Assembly: GCA_028023455.1 (NCBI GenBank)
Contig: JAQFVV010000206.1
Coordinates: 1,657,361 to 1,721,360, forward strand
Length of the DNA stretch: 64,000 bases
Direction: 5' to 3'
Source: Epiperipatus broadwayi
Taxonomy: Eukaryota; Onychophora; Udeonychophora; Euonychophora; Peripatidae
This document shows, in pieces, positions 13,034 through 25,014 of this stretch (within the stretch, counting starts at the first letter, position 1; each line of letters opens with the position of its first letter). The notes beneath the pieces were generated by a model that was given only the letters and a program-made list of their open reading frames with translations, was not told where the DNA came from and ran no database searches. Both the position numbers and the translations under genes were made by a program.

Positions 13034-13130
13034 AGGTGATAGAGAAGTCAGCGACAGCTGCTTTACAAGCAGTTGTCCCGGGATAGCGGGTTCGCTTCCT
13101 GGCTGATGTTATGACACATGAGAAAAAAAA
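13034..13130 (+). mobile_element. tRNA-headed SINE copy 1
   Basis: Contains CAGCTGCTTTACAAGCAG (anticodon-arm-like), GCGGGTTCGCTTCCTGGC (box B/T-arm-like) and the family tail ATGACACATGAGAAAAAA. A short insertion (GGGATAGC) splits the T-arm. The anticodon loop TTTACAA resembles tRNA-Val(UAC). The box A part is degraded. Confidence 0.65.
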
Positions 13131-14239
13131 ATCTTCTTTGTAAACATATTTTTGTCAATATGTTTTATGTGTAGTAAAGTGTTCCTTTTTAACACTCTCT
13201 TTTATTTAACATTAAATTTAATAATAATAGCAGGACCATTAATCTTATAATAAATAATGGCATGTTATTTAGTAAGTTTCCTTTCCCTATTTCTAGCTTC
13301 TTTTTATACAAAATGGTTATAATAATTTTATTGATTACACTGTACAATAAAAAAAATTTCTAATGAATTTGAACAAACTTGTTGCTATTTTTATATTACT
13401 CTGTACTACATTAAAAGTGAAATTCATGATTTCTCTTTCTTCATTTGCTTGTGTCTGAGGGACTACTGTGATTTTAAAAACAGTTGCTACAATGACAATT
13501 CATGCATTCATTGTGGGATGGCTATTTTCTTTATCATTCTCTTAGTTATACTTGTTGAATAATATCTCATTTAATTGAGGACCTTTTTTTTTTCTTGTAT
13601 TAGAGTCACTTTTGTTACACCACTAAAGTTACTGTAATTTTTTTGCAAGACTTTCATTATTCATTTAATTCCTTTAAGAAAACTTTTTCCCCCTAAAAAC
13701 AGAACAAACATGTCTCCATTTATTGTTTGGCATCTTGTCTGATATAATTATTTGATTACCAGATCAGTGTATTCCAACATTAAACTGCAACACAATATTA
13801 TACAAGGCAAAATATCTACATATTTATCTATAAACATTTTAAGAATGCATGCATTAGTGAAAATATCAAAAGGTACTTTTCATTTCAAGTATGGCCGCTC
13901 TTGCATCAGTCAATAGCACTTCTATTTTTTTAAAAAAAACAAAAAAAAAACAATAATAATAAGTATTCTCAATATTGTCTTTTAAATTTCCTCACATCTA
14001 AAATTGGCATTGAAATTTTATTTACTTGATATAATTAACAGAATATTAAATCAGATTCATATCAAACAAATAAGTAGAGTATTATAACTGTGTACAGATT
14101 ATAGATAAAAAAAATTTAAATAGTCCACTGGAGGATAAATGTCTTCAACAACTCCACATAAACCAATAATGTGATAGAATTTATTATTTTCCAGACTTCC
14201 TAGTTTCCAGATGGTGGTAATTTGAATACATTTTAATCC
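13131..14239. other. Intron, nothing recognised
   Basis: No supported feature; homopolymer T and A runs only. Confidence 0.45.
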
Positions 14240-15015
14240 TTGATTTATCTTAACTAAGAATAGCTAAAACCATCTGCATGATCTGCCTTTTGCAAAAATA
14301 AAAAAAAAAGTATCACTTACTAAATATAGCTACATTTTCTTTTCCTTTACCAATAACTCCATAATTCATAAGCCTTACAATGACTATGATATGAGAAGTA
14401 ATAAAATTGTAGCAACACTTTATTCGGTGGCACAATTTTTTCAGCTACATATAACATGTATATATAAATGTTTCACAACATTCTGATCATGTTAGTGTAA
14501 AATTAGCATAGGTAAAGAATGATTCTCTTATCTATTGAATCAAAATTCAAAGAATAATTAAATTATGACTATGTTATTAACGGATTCACAATAAAACATT
14601 TAAAAAAAAATAAAATATAATTTTTTGCGATATTATATGTATTTTATTTTTCTCAAATATTGATCCAATAAAACTGCATAAAGTTGTATTTATAATTTAT
14701 ATTAAATAAGTAATTATTTAAACACTGTAAGTACTAATTTGTGCAATTTTATTGAATGAATATTTGAGTAAAACAAATAAAAATACATGTAATGCAAAAC
14801 ATATTTTATTTTTTTGACTATTTTCTTTTAGTAAATTCTGATTCAAAATGAATAAAAAAATTTAATGAAGAAAATCATTTTTGACTTTATATATATTATT
14901 TGTAAAGCAGTTTATATATTTATATATCTGCAAATAAGATATTTTTTAAAAAAACATTTAAATGTTTTTTACATATGTAAAAGAATCTCTCCACCCCCAC
15001 CCTGTATGAAAATGT
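14240..15015. repeat. Dispersed repeat of unknown class, copy 2
   Basis: Paralogue of 2700-3330 in the same orientation. It carries extra sequence (about 14755-14920) relative to copy 1 before the shared C-rich end (CTCTCCACCCCCACCCTGT). No coding potential was seen. Confidence 0.55.
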
Positions 15016-16027
15016 TGCACCAGGCCACACTTTTTGGGTGGCTGTTTCTGCTCATTAACAAATATTAGATGATTAGCTGTTTGTTAGGGCCATTTATTTA
15101 ATAGAAAAACACTTAGAACCTGAAACAATTGTCAAAGTTTATCGTCTGAAATTAAACTTATGGTCATATGACTTGGTAATTGAATATGTAAATATTATGC
15201 TGTGAAGTCTTCACTATTTTTTACATTCTCAATGTTTCAAGTTTTTCTTCTCAATCATTATGTCGAAATTAGTGCTTCCACATTTCTTTCTATCTTTTTT
15301 AGCAGTGAATATTATGTTAATAAAGTTAGAATTTTATAATTGCTAGAGAACATTTTAAAGCCTTCAAAACTTCAATTCTATGACAAATTTGAGAATTGTT
15401 TAGAACTCTGGTGGGCCTAGTGGTATTATAAAAAAGCAGTTGTATACTAGTTTTTATATTATTGCTATTACTTTTTATCTTTTGCTTCAAAAACTTGAAA
15501 GTTGTGAATAAACTTGTTCATACTTGTTTGATAAATATATAGCTTCCAAATTTTAAAACTAATATTTAAGTAGATAGATATTGTTATCAATCGATAAAAC
15601 TAATATGTATTTAAAATACACATTATGATTGTTATTTATTGAATTTGTAGATTTTATTTCTATAAAAATACCCTGGGTAATTAGTTCAGTATAAGAATAA
15701 TTGATTGGAAAGCAAAAGCTTCTTATTCAATTCTTAACTCGGGAAAATATTTAAAAATTGATAAAGAGAAAGCAACAAATCGTAATCTGATCTATTAGAC
15801 AGAACTTCTATCACAATGTTGCTTAAATGTCACTTGATTTCTAAGCAAGTGATCATGTGAATATTTATATTATATTAATTAATATTTTTATCTGAGTTTA
15901 AATATCCTTATTTGCATTATAGTGTAGAAGACATTGAAAGAAGAAAGAGACAGTAGTTTATACTTTATTTGCTATCTTTTGAATAAATTTAACTATTGAA
16001 CACGTTTATAATTTATTAATGTTATAG
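15016..16027. other. Intron up to the second visible exon
   Basis: Nothing recognised. The acceptor region before 16028 is AT-rich with only a weak pyrimidine tract (TTATAG), so the branch and acceptor context looks weak. Confidence 0.45.
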
Positions 16028-16150
16028 TTCAGAGCCAATGCTACTGATGGTCAGGGAGCCCACTGCAATCAAATCATCATGTTGTTAACAGATGGTGGAA
16101 CCGAAATGCCAAAAGAGACATTTGAAAAGTATAACTGGCCTGACAAGAAG
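16028..16150 (+). CDS. CACNA2D: Calcium-channel alpha2/delta subunit, VWA metal-site exon (123 bp)
   Basis: This internal exon encodes 41 residues, phase 0 at both ends, with acceptor TTATAG and donor GTAATT. It contains [18 protein letters not shown] followed by [11 protein letters not shown]. The hydrophobic strand ending in TDGG supplies the distal MIDAS aspartate of the VWA domain, and 'FEKYNWP' is a near-invariant alpha2/delta signature. These two motifs together make the family call secure. It joins in frame to 7923-8012 upstream and, across a 41.3-kb intron, to 57494-57572. No stop or frameshift interrupts it, and its GC content is well above the surrounding intron, as expected under selection. 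Confidence 0.93.
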
Positions 16151-16334
16151 GTAATTTCATTTAATTACTACATATATTTTCTTCATTTTTTTTTTAATGA
16201 TAATTAAAGGGAAAAAAATTATTTAGAATATTTTATCTCTTATCTCACACATGAACATACATGCATGTACATATGTATATAAAATCATTATATCATTATA
16301 TTATATAAATAGAATAAATTTTTAAATTTTCAAA

Positions 16335-16724
16335 ACTACCCCTATGCCCGCGGGCATCATGACGCCCGCAGACCATTTTACGTGTGCCCGCCGCTATCCA
16401 AACACGATGAAAAATTATTTATCTGATGCAAATAAATTTAATTTTTAAAATTTCTTATAAATTATTGTATTAAATTGTAATCAAATTGTAGGGCATACTA
16501 TACTTTTACAGTGTAAAAATATAAACGTTAATTATATGTTAAAATTTTATTTTTGAAATAAATATTTTTTTGTACATTATGTGTATTATTGACAATATCC
16601 AACTATAAATTTACATTGAAAAAATAAATGATGCCCACCACCTGGTTGAAAAAATAAATGGTGCCTGCCACCTGGCCAGTATTATAGAATGTGCTCTTAA
16701 GTGCAAAAAAGTTGGGGACCCCTG
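16335..16724. mobile_element. hAT-like non-autonomous element, right end
   Basis: The right terminus GTTGGGGACCCCTG (reverse complement CAGGGGTCCCCAAC) is the classic form of a hAT terminal inverted repeat. Inside are two near-tandem blocks around CACCACCTGG and CTGCCACCTGG, and a GC-rich stretch at 16345-16395. A matching left terminus was not found, so the element is truncated or diverged there. Confidence 0.5.
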
Positions 16725-17750
16725 GTATAGTATTTCGCAATGACAAAAATTATAGAACTTTAAAATTGACAAGAAAAAAATAAAACTTATTCTCTGGTGA
16801 TAAAAAAAAAATGTAACACTTTTTTTAAGGTTCAAAACTGAGAATAGTTATCATTTGTGCATACCATATGATTTCAACAAGTTCACCGATTATTTTTTTA
16901 AGTAATCTTTGAATGTAAATGTTTTTGGGGGTTATAATTAACCATTTCTTTCAATTTTGCTACTTTTATTTATTTCTATTTGGCAAAGAAATTTATTGAA
17001 CATGAGTAATTAATTATGAGATTTAAATAGGATACTAGAAACAATAAAATGTCTGCTGCTATATAGACAAGTAGAACATATATATGCATGTACTTTGTTG
17101 AAATTGTGATTATTGAAAACATGAATATGTGGACAGATTGTATTTGTAAAAAAAAATCCATTTTATTTTAATTTCTAACTAAACTCATCTAAAATAGTCG
17201 GGATGAATCTAAATAAAATTTGCATAATTAAAACTTTTTTCATGATTTTTGTTTGTAAACACTACCCCCTTCCCTTCAATGATTCGCTTTATTATTATTT
17301 TTTTATGATTTAGCAACAAACAATTGAAGATTCATTGTTTTCAGCAATATGTGTAGTGAATTGAAGTTAATTTATTGATAGTGAGTGTAATAAAATAAAA
17401 AATCTAAAATATAATGGTATTTGCAATTAAATATAATTCCATATCAATTGTGTTTTTTTTTTTTAGCTATTCACTGGTTTAAAATGCATTATTTTTTTTT
17501 TTGTGTATTTAAACAAATTTTGGCATCATTAACATGCATTTTTTATTTTGGAAATATCTCAGTACTTCATAGGTTATGTCTAAGAATTTGTAATATAAGC
17601 AGAAATAATTCAACACTGATTTATACACAGACATATTTATAAAATAAAGTAATGTAGATAATAAAAGATAAAATCTATACATTATTTTTTAAAGGGGGGG
17701 TATGGAATACTTTATATAAAACTACAGATAATATAAATAAAACATAGCTA
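16725..17750. other. Intron, nothing recognised
   Basis: AT-rich; no element boundary or exon-like segment was found. Confidence 0.45.
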
Positions 17751-17812
17751 TGTCAAGCGTTAGTGGCCTAGCGGTTAGCGTAGCTACTTAAATCCGGGTT
17801 CGCTATTGCCTA
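17751..17812 (+). mobile_element. tRNA-headed SINE copy 2 (truncated)
   Basis: Begins TGTCAAGCGTTAGTGGCC with the A-box-like GCGGTTAGCGTAGC, then CCGGGTTCGCT. The anticodon arm is partly deleted and the 3' stem and tail are lost. Confidence 0.6.
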
Positions 17813-18368
17813 TTTTAAAACATGTACAGGTAAGTTTTAATTATTTTGACAATAAATATAATGTTAGGTGAAACAATTACAATACATAAAGTTTAATAAC
17901 TGATCTATTCACAATAACAATGTGCATTAAATTTAAACATAAATGCTTATCCAATTATTAAGTTAAATATTTTAAATATTCATTAAGGTGTATAGACTAA
18001 AAAAGTAAATGGCTTTTAAATAGTCATTCATGAAAAAAGTCTGCTTGTATCTCTTTGTCTATATAAAAATAGCAAAAGAGACATTGTGTTTATAGAGTTG
18101 GGTAATGAGGTTTTTTCAGTTTTGTTTCAATGTTATTCTCTTTAAGTAAGATTAACTAAATGTCCATTTACTGATCAATAATTGGATGGGTAGAAGGGTT
18201 GACTAAACCTTCTTAGAAAATTTTCATATATTATCTAGATTCAAACACTAGGTCATGTTCTTGTGGGATGATATTCTATTCACTATTTGTCCAGGAACTG
18301 AAACCATATACCTGTAATATAATATATTTCTATAAAATGTTTCAAAAAAATATAGTTTATAAATTTAT
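17813..18368. other. Intron, nothing certain
   Basis: Flanks the left arm of the following PLE element; no feature could be supported. Confidence 0.4.
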
Positions 18369-18479
18369 GTAATTTAGATTGTGCTTTGCACAAAAAAGTG
18401 AAGCTTGTCTCAATCTTATTAAAAAGTTATATGGCTAAGCACTTTCAGAGAACTTAAGTCTCCATAAGCCACTAGAAAT

Positions 18480-19150
18480 TCGAGGATTTATACATCCAAA
18501 CTCGAACTCACCCAACTCACATAAATTGTCTGGACTTACTTCCTTCCTGCACAGAAATCACAGACTATGTAAATTTGAAGCTGACTGAAAAATGAACCTC
18601 ACAAATTATATTAAAGATCTAGAAAAGGTTGGATTTTCACACAATGTTATCTATAAAAAGATCAGGCAATTTCAAACTAAATTATAAACTGACATGGTAA
18701 GAAACAATAAACCCAGAATAATGCTACCGTACATACCATCAATTGCTAGGAAATATTATAAAATATTTGCTGAGTTCTTCAAACTAGGATTCCATACCTC
18801 ACCATCAACAAACAGAATGATAAACAATACCAAAGACAAAATACCTTCTGATCAAATAGCCCAAGCAGTTTATAAAATTTCATGCCAACCAATGGATGTA
18901 GAGTGACATATTATGGGGAGACCCATGCCAATGTTACAACAAGAACATCTCAACATCATTGTCTGTACAGGAGAGTTATAAATAATGATGAAAACAGATC
19001 CATATTCTTCGAGCACCAAAAAACAACAGGCCATGTGTTCGAACCCACTATGGCAAGGGCACTATGCACTGAACATAATGATATGAAATGAAAAATTAAA
19101 GAGGCGTGCTTTATTGCAAATGACAACTGTGCAATAAACTGGAAAGAATT
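18480..19150 (+). pseudogene. PLE C-terminal RT thumb plus GIY-YIG endonuclease remnant
   Basis: Successive + frames give HKLSGLTSFLHRN, YIKDLEKVGFSHNVIYKK (RT C-terminal region), and RIMLPYIPSIARKYYKIFAE (PLE linker). Then come DKIPSDQIAQAVYKISC and, after a one-frame jump near 18900, VTYYGETHANVTTRTSQHH and GHVFEP. The 'Y.G(E)T....R..QH' pattern is the GIY-YIG fold with its arginine. The upstream RT catalytic motifs are absent. It is the best-preserved PLE coding piece in the window, but it is broken by stops and the frameshift. Confidence 0.75.
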
Positions 19151-19233
19151 GTGCTTTGCAATCTCCAGAAAATGGTCATTATAAAATTTGCATAAATTTT
19201 ACATAAACCACAGCTAAACTTCAGTTAAAAGTA

Positions 19234-19276
19234 GGCTATGATTATGGAGACTCAAGTTCCCTGAAAGCACTTAGCC
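19234..19276 (+). ncRNA. Eroded hammerhead ribozyme in PLE right arm
   Basis: Layout: stem I GGCT pairs with AGCC at 19273-19276. The core box reads ATGATTA instead of CTGATGA. Stem II is GGAGAC/GTTCCC around TCAA. GAA follows at 19263-19265, then stem III AGCACT (two pairs, CA loop), then T as the cleavage base. The two core changes fall at positions 3 and 8, which normally pair with each other, and together they restore an A-U pair. Probably inactive. The left arm lacks part of the core. Confidence 0.45.
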
Positions 19277-19342
19277 ATATAACTTTTTAATAAGATTGAG
19301 ACAAGCTTCACTTTTTTTGTGTAAAGCGCAATCTAAATTACT

Positions 19343-21924
19343 TACTATTCAAAGGTGAAGTAGAAAACTAGTATTTTATTTATAAATTTATATAATTATT
19401 TTAATGCATACACCAATGAAAAAATTGAATAGTTGAAAAATCAAATCAAAGTGTACTTATCCTTATGCAATATGAATGCCTGTAATACATATTAATTGTT
19501 AACTGTGTACAATATATACATAAATTGCAATTATATACTAAAAGTTTACTTTTAAAACAAAACATATATTATGAATTATCAAAAAATATATAAAATATTT
19601 AGTCAAAGAATATAGTATCTTTAATATATTCTGTTCATAAACTGTTTGGATATGTATTTATTCACAATTTTATACACAGATTGTAAACAAATATGAGATT
19701 AATTTATTCATAAGCAGTATGTTTAGTTAATCATAATTTTGTATGACAGTCAAATCAAAACATTACCAAACATGTGCTAAAAATTCATTTACAAAAAAGA
19801 AATACAATATTGAAAAATTCTGATCAGTTTTAATATCCATACAAAATTTTAATGTAAAAATATATCTTAAGAAAACAGGATTTTTTTAATGAAAATATTG
19901 AATTAGTAAAAAGTTATTTGTTGCTTATTCTCAATTCTGAACAAAATTAAAACTCAAAAAGTTTACAATTAAGATTTCCGTCAAATATAAAAACAAACAG
20001 AAAAATGTAACAGTTATTTTTATGTTACACCAGTTTTTAATAAAGCATACAAAAAAAATCTTCAGTTTTTATTATGAATATTTTACTATACATTAGCACA
20101 AAATTTCAAGTAAATGTAGGTAGATAATGTATTTAAATTTATTTTTTTACTTAATTATTTTTTAAAAGCAATATAGGTAATAAATTAAACAAGTTTGAAT
20201 TTCTCTTTCTATTATCAGTTTTACAATGCAATATTTCTTTATAATCAGGTAAATATAAATAATGAATTTAAATTTATTTATTTTATTAACTTGTTCAACA
20301 GCAAACTCTATCTTTCTATTTTGGATGGGATCTAGAAAGTCTTTCATTAATATTCCTCAATATTTGAACATTTTATTTTACAATTAAAGCTTTTTTTTCT
20401 ATATCATAAATTGATAATCTTAACTTTATTTATTACAAATGTAAGTTTACAAGTGATAGACATTCTAAAAGTTAATATTTGATGCTTGTAAAATATGAAA
20501 ATAAATTTCTAAATGGTGTTCTTAACTATAACAATGGCACTTGGCAATTTGGGGCATAATTTATCTATTCAAAAAATTAGTAGAACAAAATATTAAATAT
20601 TTGAATTTTATGTTATTAAAAGGATATATTTAGGTTTAATTATTAAAATTTTTAAAAATATTTTTTTTACCATTTTGACAAGGGATAATTTTAGTTAATT
20701 TAGTAAAAACAGCTTCCACTAACCTTTAACCAACTTTTTAAGAGTTTTTTTTTAAAAATAAATTGTTTTCAAAGAAAACCTTCTGTTAGGGTCATAAGTT
20801 TTTAGTTTAAAATAAAATCTTTTAATTATATATATATATATATATTGATTGTTACCTTTTCTTAGACAAATTGTAATTCAATTAAATCATAAGTATTAGG
20901 AACACTTAGATTAAAAAAAGCTTATAATTTAATTGAATAAGTCTTTTATAAAAATATTGCAAAATAATTTGTTAATAAATTATTGAAAATTCTAATTTAT
21001 CTTTGAAAATGTAAATGATTTGATTATTTGTTCTCAGACTAAAACACTTTGTCACTAAGAAATTTTCATTTCTCTTGACATCTAAGTAACTGCCTCATGA
21101 CATTGTCATGCAGAGAGAGTGATAGGTGGGTGATGCTCTTTGGATTTTACGAAGAGGATCCTGCCATTCACTTTCATTGTGCCTTAAGGATTTTTTCACC
21201 TCTCTGACTTGCATACTGTAAGATAATGTTGACAACTTCAGATTTTTTTCCAACAAGTAAATTTAAATTCAGTAAAATATAATTGCTCTCTGTAATGTAA
21301 GATTATAGAAAGGCTTAAAATAATATAAGCAAGATATAATAACCACAGTGCCATTGTAACACCTAAAACCATGAAATCTTGCAATGTTGCTGCTCTTTTT
21401 ACTGCAAACTGTTAAATTATTTTTTCAATGAATATTTATTTATTTAAGTTGCTCTAATATTTTGCATTTAATTTTTAAACATCTTATATTTTATGATATA
21501 ATTAAAGATTTCTATTGAAGGGACTATATTTATTTCTGAAAATAATCTGATGTTGAAAAATTCTGATTGGAGGGGGTAATTAAATTCAGGTTTGGGGGTT
21601 AATAGTGGCTTACTGGGTATATTACTAGCAAAGAATAATAAAATGTGTTTCTGATTCAAGTTTATTAAAAACTAATCAAAGAAAATATTAATGGATTTTA
21701 TTTAATTCAAAATTAAGCTCAAGATTATTATTTCTTCACATTATCAACAAGTAATACAGTTCATTAAAAAATTAATTGCATTTTCAAAATTCTAATTATT
21801 AAATTATAAATAAAAAAAAAAACAATTACATTTTGAATTACAAGTGTCAAACTAATTCAGTCCACCTCTTTGACACCATCCACTTTAGATAAATACAGTA
21901 ATGATGATTACTAATCATTTATTA
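19343..21924. other. Intron, nothing recognised
   Basis: Long AT-rich stretch; a slightly GC-richer patch at 21100-21200 has no recognisable coding or repeat identity. Confidence 0.45.
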
Positions 21925-22060
21925 TATATAGAGCTAGCAAAATAAGCTCTTAACAAGCTTTGCAGAATATCCCCAACCCCAGACCAGTTTCTGCTACTGG
22001 TGTAAGGTACTAATCATTTACTAAATTAGTGATCGTTTTTAGCACAGATATAAACTTTAA
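21925..22060 (-). repeat. Hammerhead repeat family A fragment (eroded)
   Basis: The minus strand carries GAAACTGGTCTGGGG (21978-21991), identical to the 3' core, stem III and stem I of the intact copy at 60.9 kb. The flank AGCTCTTAACAAGCTTT at about 21945 also matches that unit. The CTGATGA box and stem II are lost. Stem I could still pair with CCTTA. Confidence 0.55.
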
Positions 22061-22162
22061 ACCTCAATTAATGGTTTAATATATCTGATTTTTTTTATTA
22101 AGCACACACATGCATGGAGTTATTCACATTTCTCTTTCCCACGTGTAATATCTTTATAAATA

Positions 22163-23173
22163 CACCTGGGTCTCGTTTTATGCAGATTTATTTAACGCAA
22201 TTTTGAAGTTACGCGATTCATGTTTTTTTTGGAAGTCGAACTCTGATAATGCGCTATTACTTTAAATAATAAATTTTGCGCACTTACGTCATATTGAAAG
22301 TAATAGCACATTATTGGAATTCAACTTTCATCTTAGTAATTTCAATATTTTCAGTGCTTTATAATAGTAAGATTTTATGCAATAATGAAATTAAAATCAT
22401 GATTTCCACATTTTATGTATACCCACATTAAATTTTACAAGATTATAATGTAAATTTGTTCAAACATTGTGCGTGTTAATTTTGCATTTTAAATCACATT
22501 CTGCTTTTGCTTTTTAAAAAAGAATGTAATCAATTATTAATCATTTAGTGTCCACAAGTTTATTTTTAATTATTTTCTTACTAATGTCACTAATCATGAA
22601 TGTGCTCTTAAATTCCAACGAGAGCTAAATGGTTGTATGTCTGGATATTGCGAGCTTCATAAACAATTAATAAAATCATCATCTCAAAGATTAATTACTA
22701 ATTATGTTATCACCAGAAAACCATTAACACAACATGAGAGTGAAGTTGGCGCTAGTTGTATTTCCTCTTGTGAAGAATCTGATTTTTTACCAGTTTGCAA
22801 ACGAATCTGTTTATCGGCAAATAGCGATAATAATTCAAACATGTATAAAAAATGTAAATTACTATACTGTAAATTATGCATAAAAAATATATTGTTTTGA
22901 ATAAAATTAAATATTATAGTTAAAAAAAGTTTGTCTTGTATCAATTTTTTTCAAATTTAAAATTTTTTATTAGTCATATTTTATTTCCTTATTTTTTTTT
23001 CTTGCATGAATTTTAAAGTAATTTTACATTGGTGCTTTGCTTTTATATGATTTTTGAAAAATCACAGTCCATATCCCCTTTTTTTTTAAGGTAAGTTACG
23101 TCTATTTTTGTGCGATTTCTTTTGCGCGTGTTTTCTGAGGAACCTATCTATCACGTAAAACGAGACCCAGGTG
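22163..23173. mobile_element. Deleted pogo/Tigger-type DNA transposon
   Basis: Terminal inverted repeats CACCTGGGTCTCGTTTTA and TAAAACGAGACCCAGGTG are perfect over about 18 bases and flanked by a TA duplication (22161-22162 and 23174-23175). Sub-terminal TTACGCGA-like motifs and TA target use are typical of pogo/Tigger elements in the Tc1/mariner superfamily. At 1.0 kb it is far shorter than an autonomous copy, so most of the transposase is deleted. Confidence 0.8.
22637..22900 (+). pseudogene. Possible Tigger transposase C-terminal remnant
   Basis: An 87-codon open frame inside the Tigger-like element includes KSSSQRLITNYVI and ACISSCEESDF. Its Ser-rich, acidic tail-like character and position near the 3' end fit the non-catalytic C-terminus of a pogo-type transposase. 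No DDE catalytic residues are present. The product identity is inferred from context rather than recognised motifs. Confidence 0.35.
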
Positions 23174-23797
23174 TATATCAAATAACCTCAATACTACTAT
23201 TTTTTTTTAATTTATATATATAAATTTAAAAGAATATGTAGTAATATTGAAATTATTTAATATATTTATAAATAAAAAAAACCCCAACAAAAAATTAAAC
23301 AAACAAATACAATCTTAAAAAATTAATGAATCATTTATAATAGCCACCTGTTGATTACATTTGCTTTAATAAACAAATTCCTTTGCAATCTCATTTATAT
23401 ATCTTTTCATTGTTTTAAAAAATATTTTCACTTTTTAAGTTCTATTTTTGTTAATTCTTATATAAAAAAAATTAAAAAAATGTTACATTTTATTAAATTA
23501 TTTTAATAGTCTAGATTAAACTAACTGTTTTATTAAATATGTTTTGATAATTGATGTATAATATTTAGGAACATTTGATATAAAAAATTTCCAGTATTTG
23601 AATTTTGACTCATGCTAAGATTTTGCTGCAGCTTTTTAAAGAATATTTTGAGATATTTTATATATAAATGTTTAATAAATTAATACATTGATTTTAAATG
23701 AAAGTACATATGTTTAATTTGAAAAAAGTAATCAAGATAAGAAAGTAAACAGTACTATACATTTATATTTGAATTTTCAATAGATTTATAATGTAAA

Positions 23798-24143
23798 CAT
23801 ATTAAAGTGTGGGATTATTTTCATGTGAATTAGCTTCAAATGTGCTTTAGTAGTGATTTTGCTAGAGAAACTTAATTGCCATTGGAAGTTCCTGAAGCTA
23901 AATCACTTTTTTATTTTATTGTTCACTAAAGCTTTTTGTCATAGGTTTAATTAGAAATAAAAATATATTTATTTCTAATTAAATCTATGATTAAAAAAAC
24001 TATTATTGAATAATAGATAAAAAAAAGTACATAAGTAGGTAGGTAGGTAGGTATGTAGGTAGGTAGGTAGGTAGGTAGGTAGGTAGGTAGATAGATAGAT
24101 AGGTAGGTAGGTAGGTAGGTAGGTAGGTAGGTGGGTGGGTAAG

Positions 24144-24194
<51 letters not shown>

Positions 24195-24248
24195 GTAGGT
24201 AGGTAGGTAGGTAGGTAGGTAGGTAGGTAGGTAGGTAGGTAGGTAGGT

Positions 24249-24283
<35 letters not shown>

Positions 24284-24366
24284 TAGGTAGGTAGGTAGGT
24301 AGATAGGTAAATAGAGTTTACATATTTGAAGCTAATTTATACAGAAATGATCTCACACTTTAATTT
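23798..24366. repeat. Inverted-repeat element enclosing a tetranucleotide microsatellite
   Basis: AAAGTGTGGGATTATTTTC...GAATTAGCTTCAAAT at about 23804-23842 recurs inverted at about 24318-24366. A perfect short hairpin (TTAATTAGAAATA over TATTTCTAATTAA) lies at about 23946-23985 inside. The microsatellite 24034-24307 fills the rest. Confidence 0.55.
24034..24307. repeat. Compound tetranucleotide microsatellite
   Basis: About 270 bp of 4-bp repeats in blocks: GTAG, then GATA, GACA, GTAG again, GCAG and GTAG. The blocks differ by single substitutions of the same register, as produced by replication slippage after point mutation. Confidence 0.95.
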
Positions 24367-24839
24367 ATAAAACTATATATTTAGTTTATACATATATATT
24401 TATAATCAAAATTATCCCAAATTCACTACTCAACCAGACTAGCCAAAAAATAACCTCTAAAACACTACCAATAGTTTCACTGCTACAAGCAAACTTCTCA
24501 AGTGTAAAGAATTACAAAATTACAATATATTTAAACTAAGCATTATATATTTATATAATCTGTGTATTTATCTTATACAAACATTTATAACATAGACTTA
24601 TCTACGTATGTCAAATGTTCATTTGAATTTTTCCATTCATAAGAATAAGCAAGTAGGCTTTTATAGCAAGAGAAATCAAGAGATAGCCATTATGATAATT
24701 ATTATAACTAAGCAAATTGTTTGCCTATAGTTTAATAACAACCTAGTTATGTTTGTCTTGGTGCAATCTTTGTAGATAATTGTATATATAACTTTTGTCA
24801 AATTTTTCAAATTTGATATTTAAAAAAACGACAAAAAAA
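24367..24839. other. Intron, nothing recognised
   Basis: No feature could be supported. Confidence 0.4.
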
Positions 24840-24937
24840 GTCAAACGTTGGTAGCTGAGAGGTCAGAGCAGTTGCTTGCAGACAGTTGTTGCGGGTTCGC
24901 TTCCCGGCAGATGCTTTGACATATGGAGAGAAAAAAC
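24840..24937 (+). mobile_element. tRNA-headed SINE copy 3
   Basis: GTCAAACGTTGGTAGCTGAG starts the extended acceptor-like stem. GCGGGTTCGCTTCCCGGC is the B-box/T-arm. CAGATGCTTTGACATATGG closes the extended stem, followed by an A-rich tail. The D-arm is altered. Confidence 0.75.
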
Positions 24938-25014
24938 GACAAAAAAAATTAAATTACTTTAAAAAAACATTTTTGCTTCCCCTCCTCTCTCTCATTTTCT
25001 AAATATTTAAATAT

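Larger units (their letters stand above)
18369..19342. mobile_element. Penelope-like element remnant with about 105-bp inverted arms
   Basis: The left arm 18369-18471 is an inverted copy of the right arm 19232-19342. Shared blocks include ATTGTGCTTTGCACA-like text, GAAGCTTGTCTCAATCTTAT and ATGGCTAAGCACTTTC. The interior encodes the C-terminal half of a PLE protein on +. It has the same architecture as 1187-2647: a GIY-YIG fragment between inverted pseudo-LTR arms. Confidence 0.75.

Noticed and set aside
22702-22944. 80-codon minus-strand open frame
   Set aside because: Antisense shadow of the frame inside the Tigger-like element.
24034-24307. CRISPR-like array
   Set aside because: Four-base slippage repeats without unique spacers, in a eukaryotic intron.
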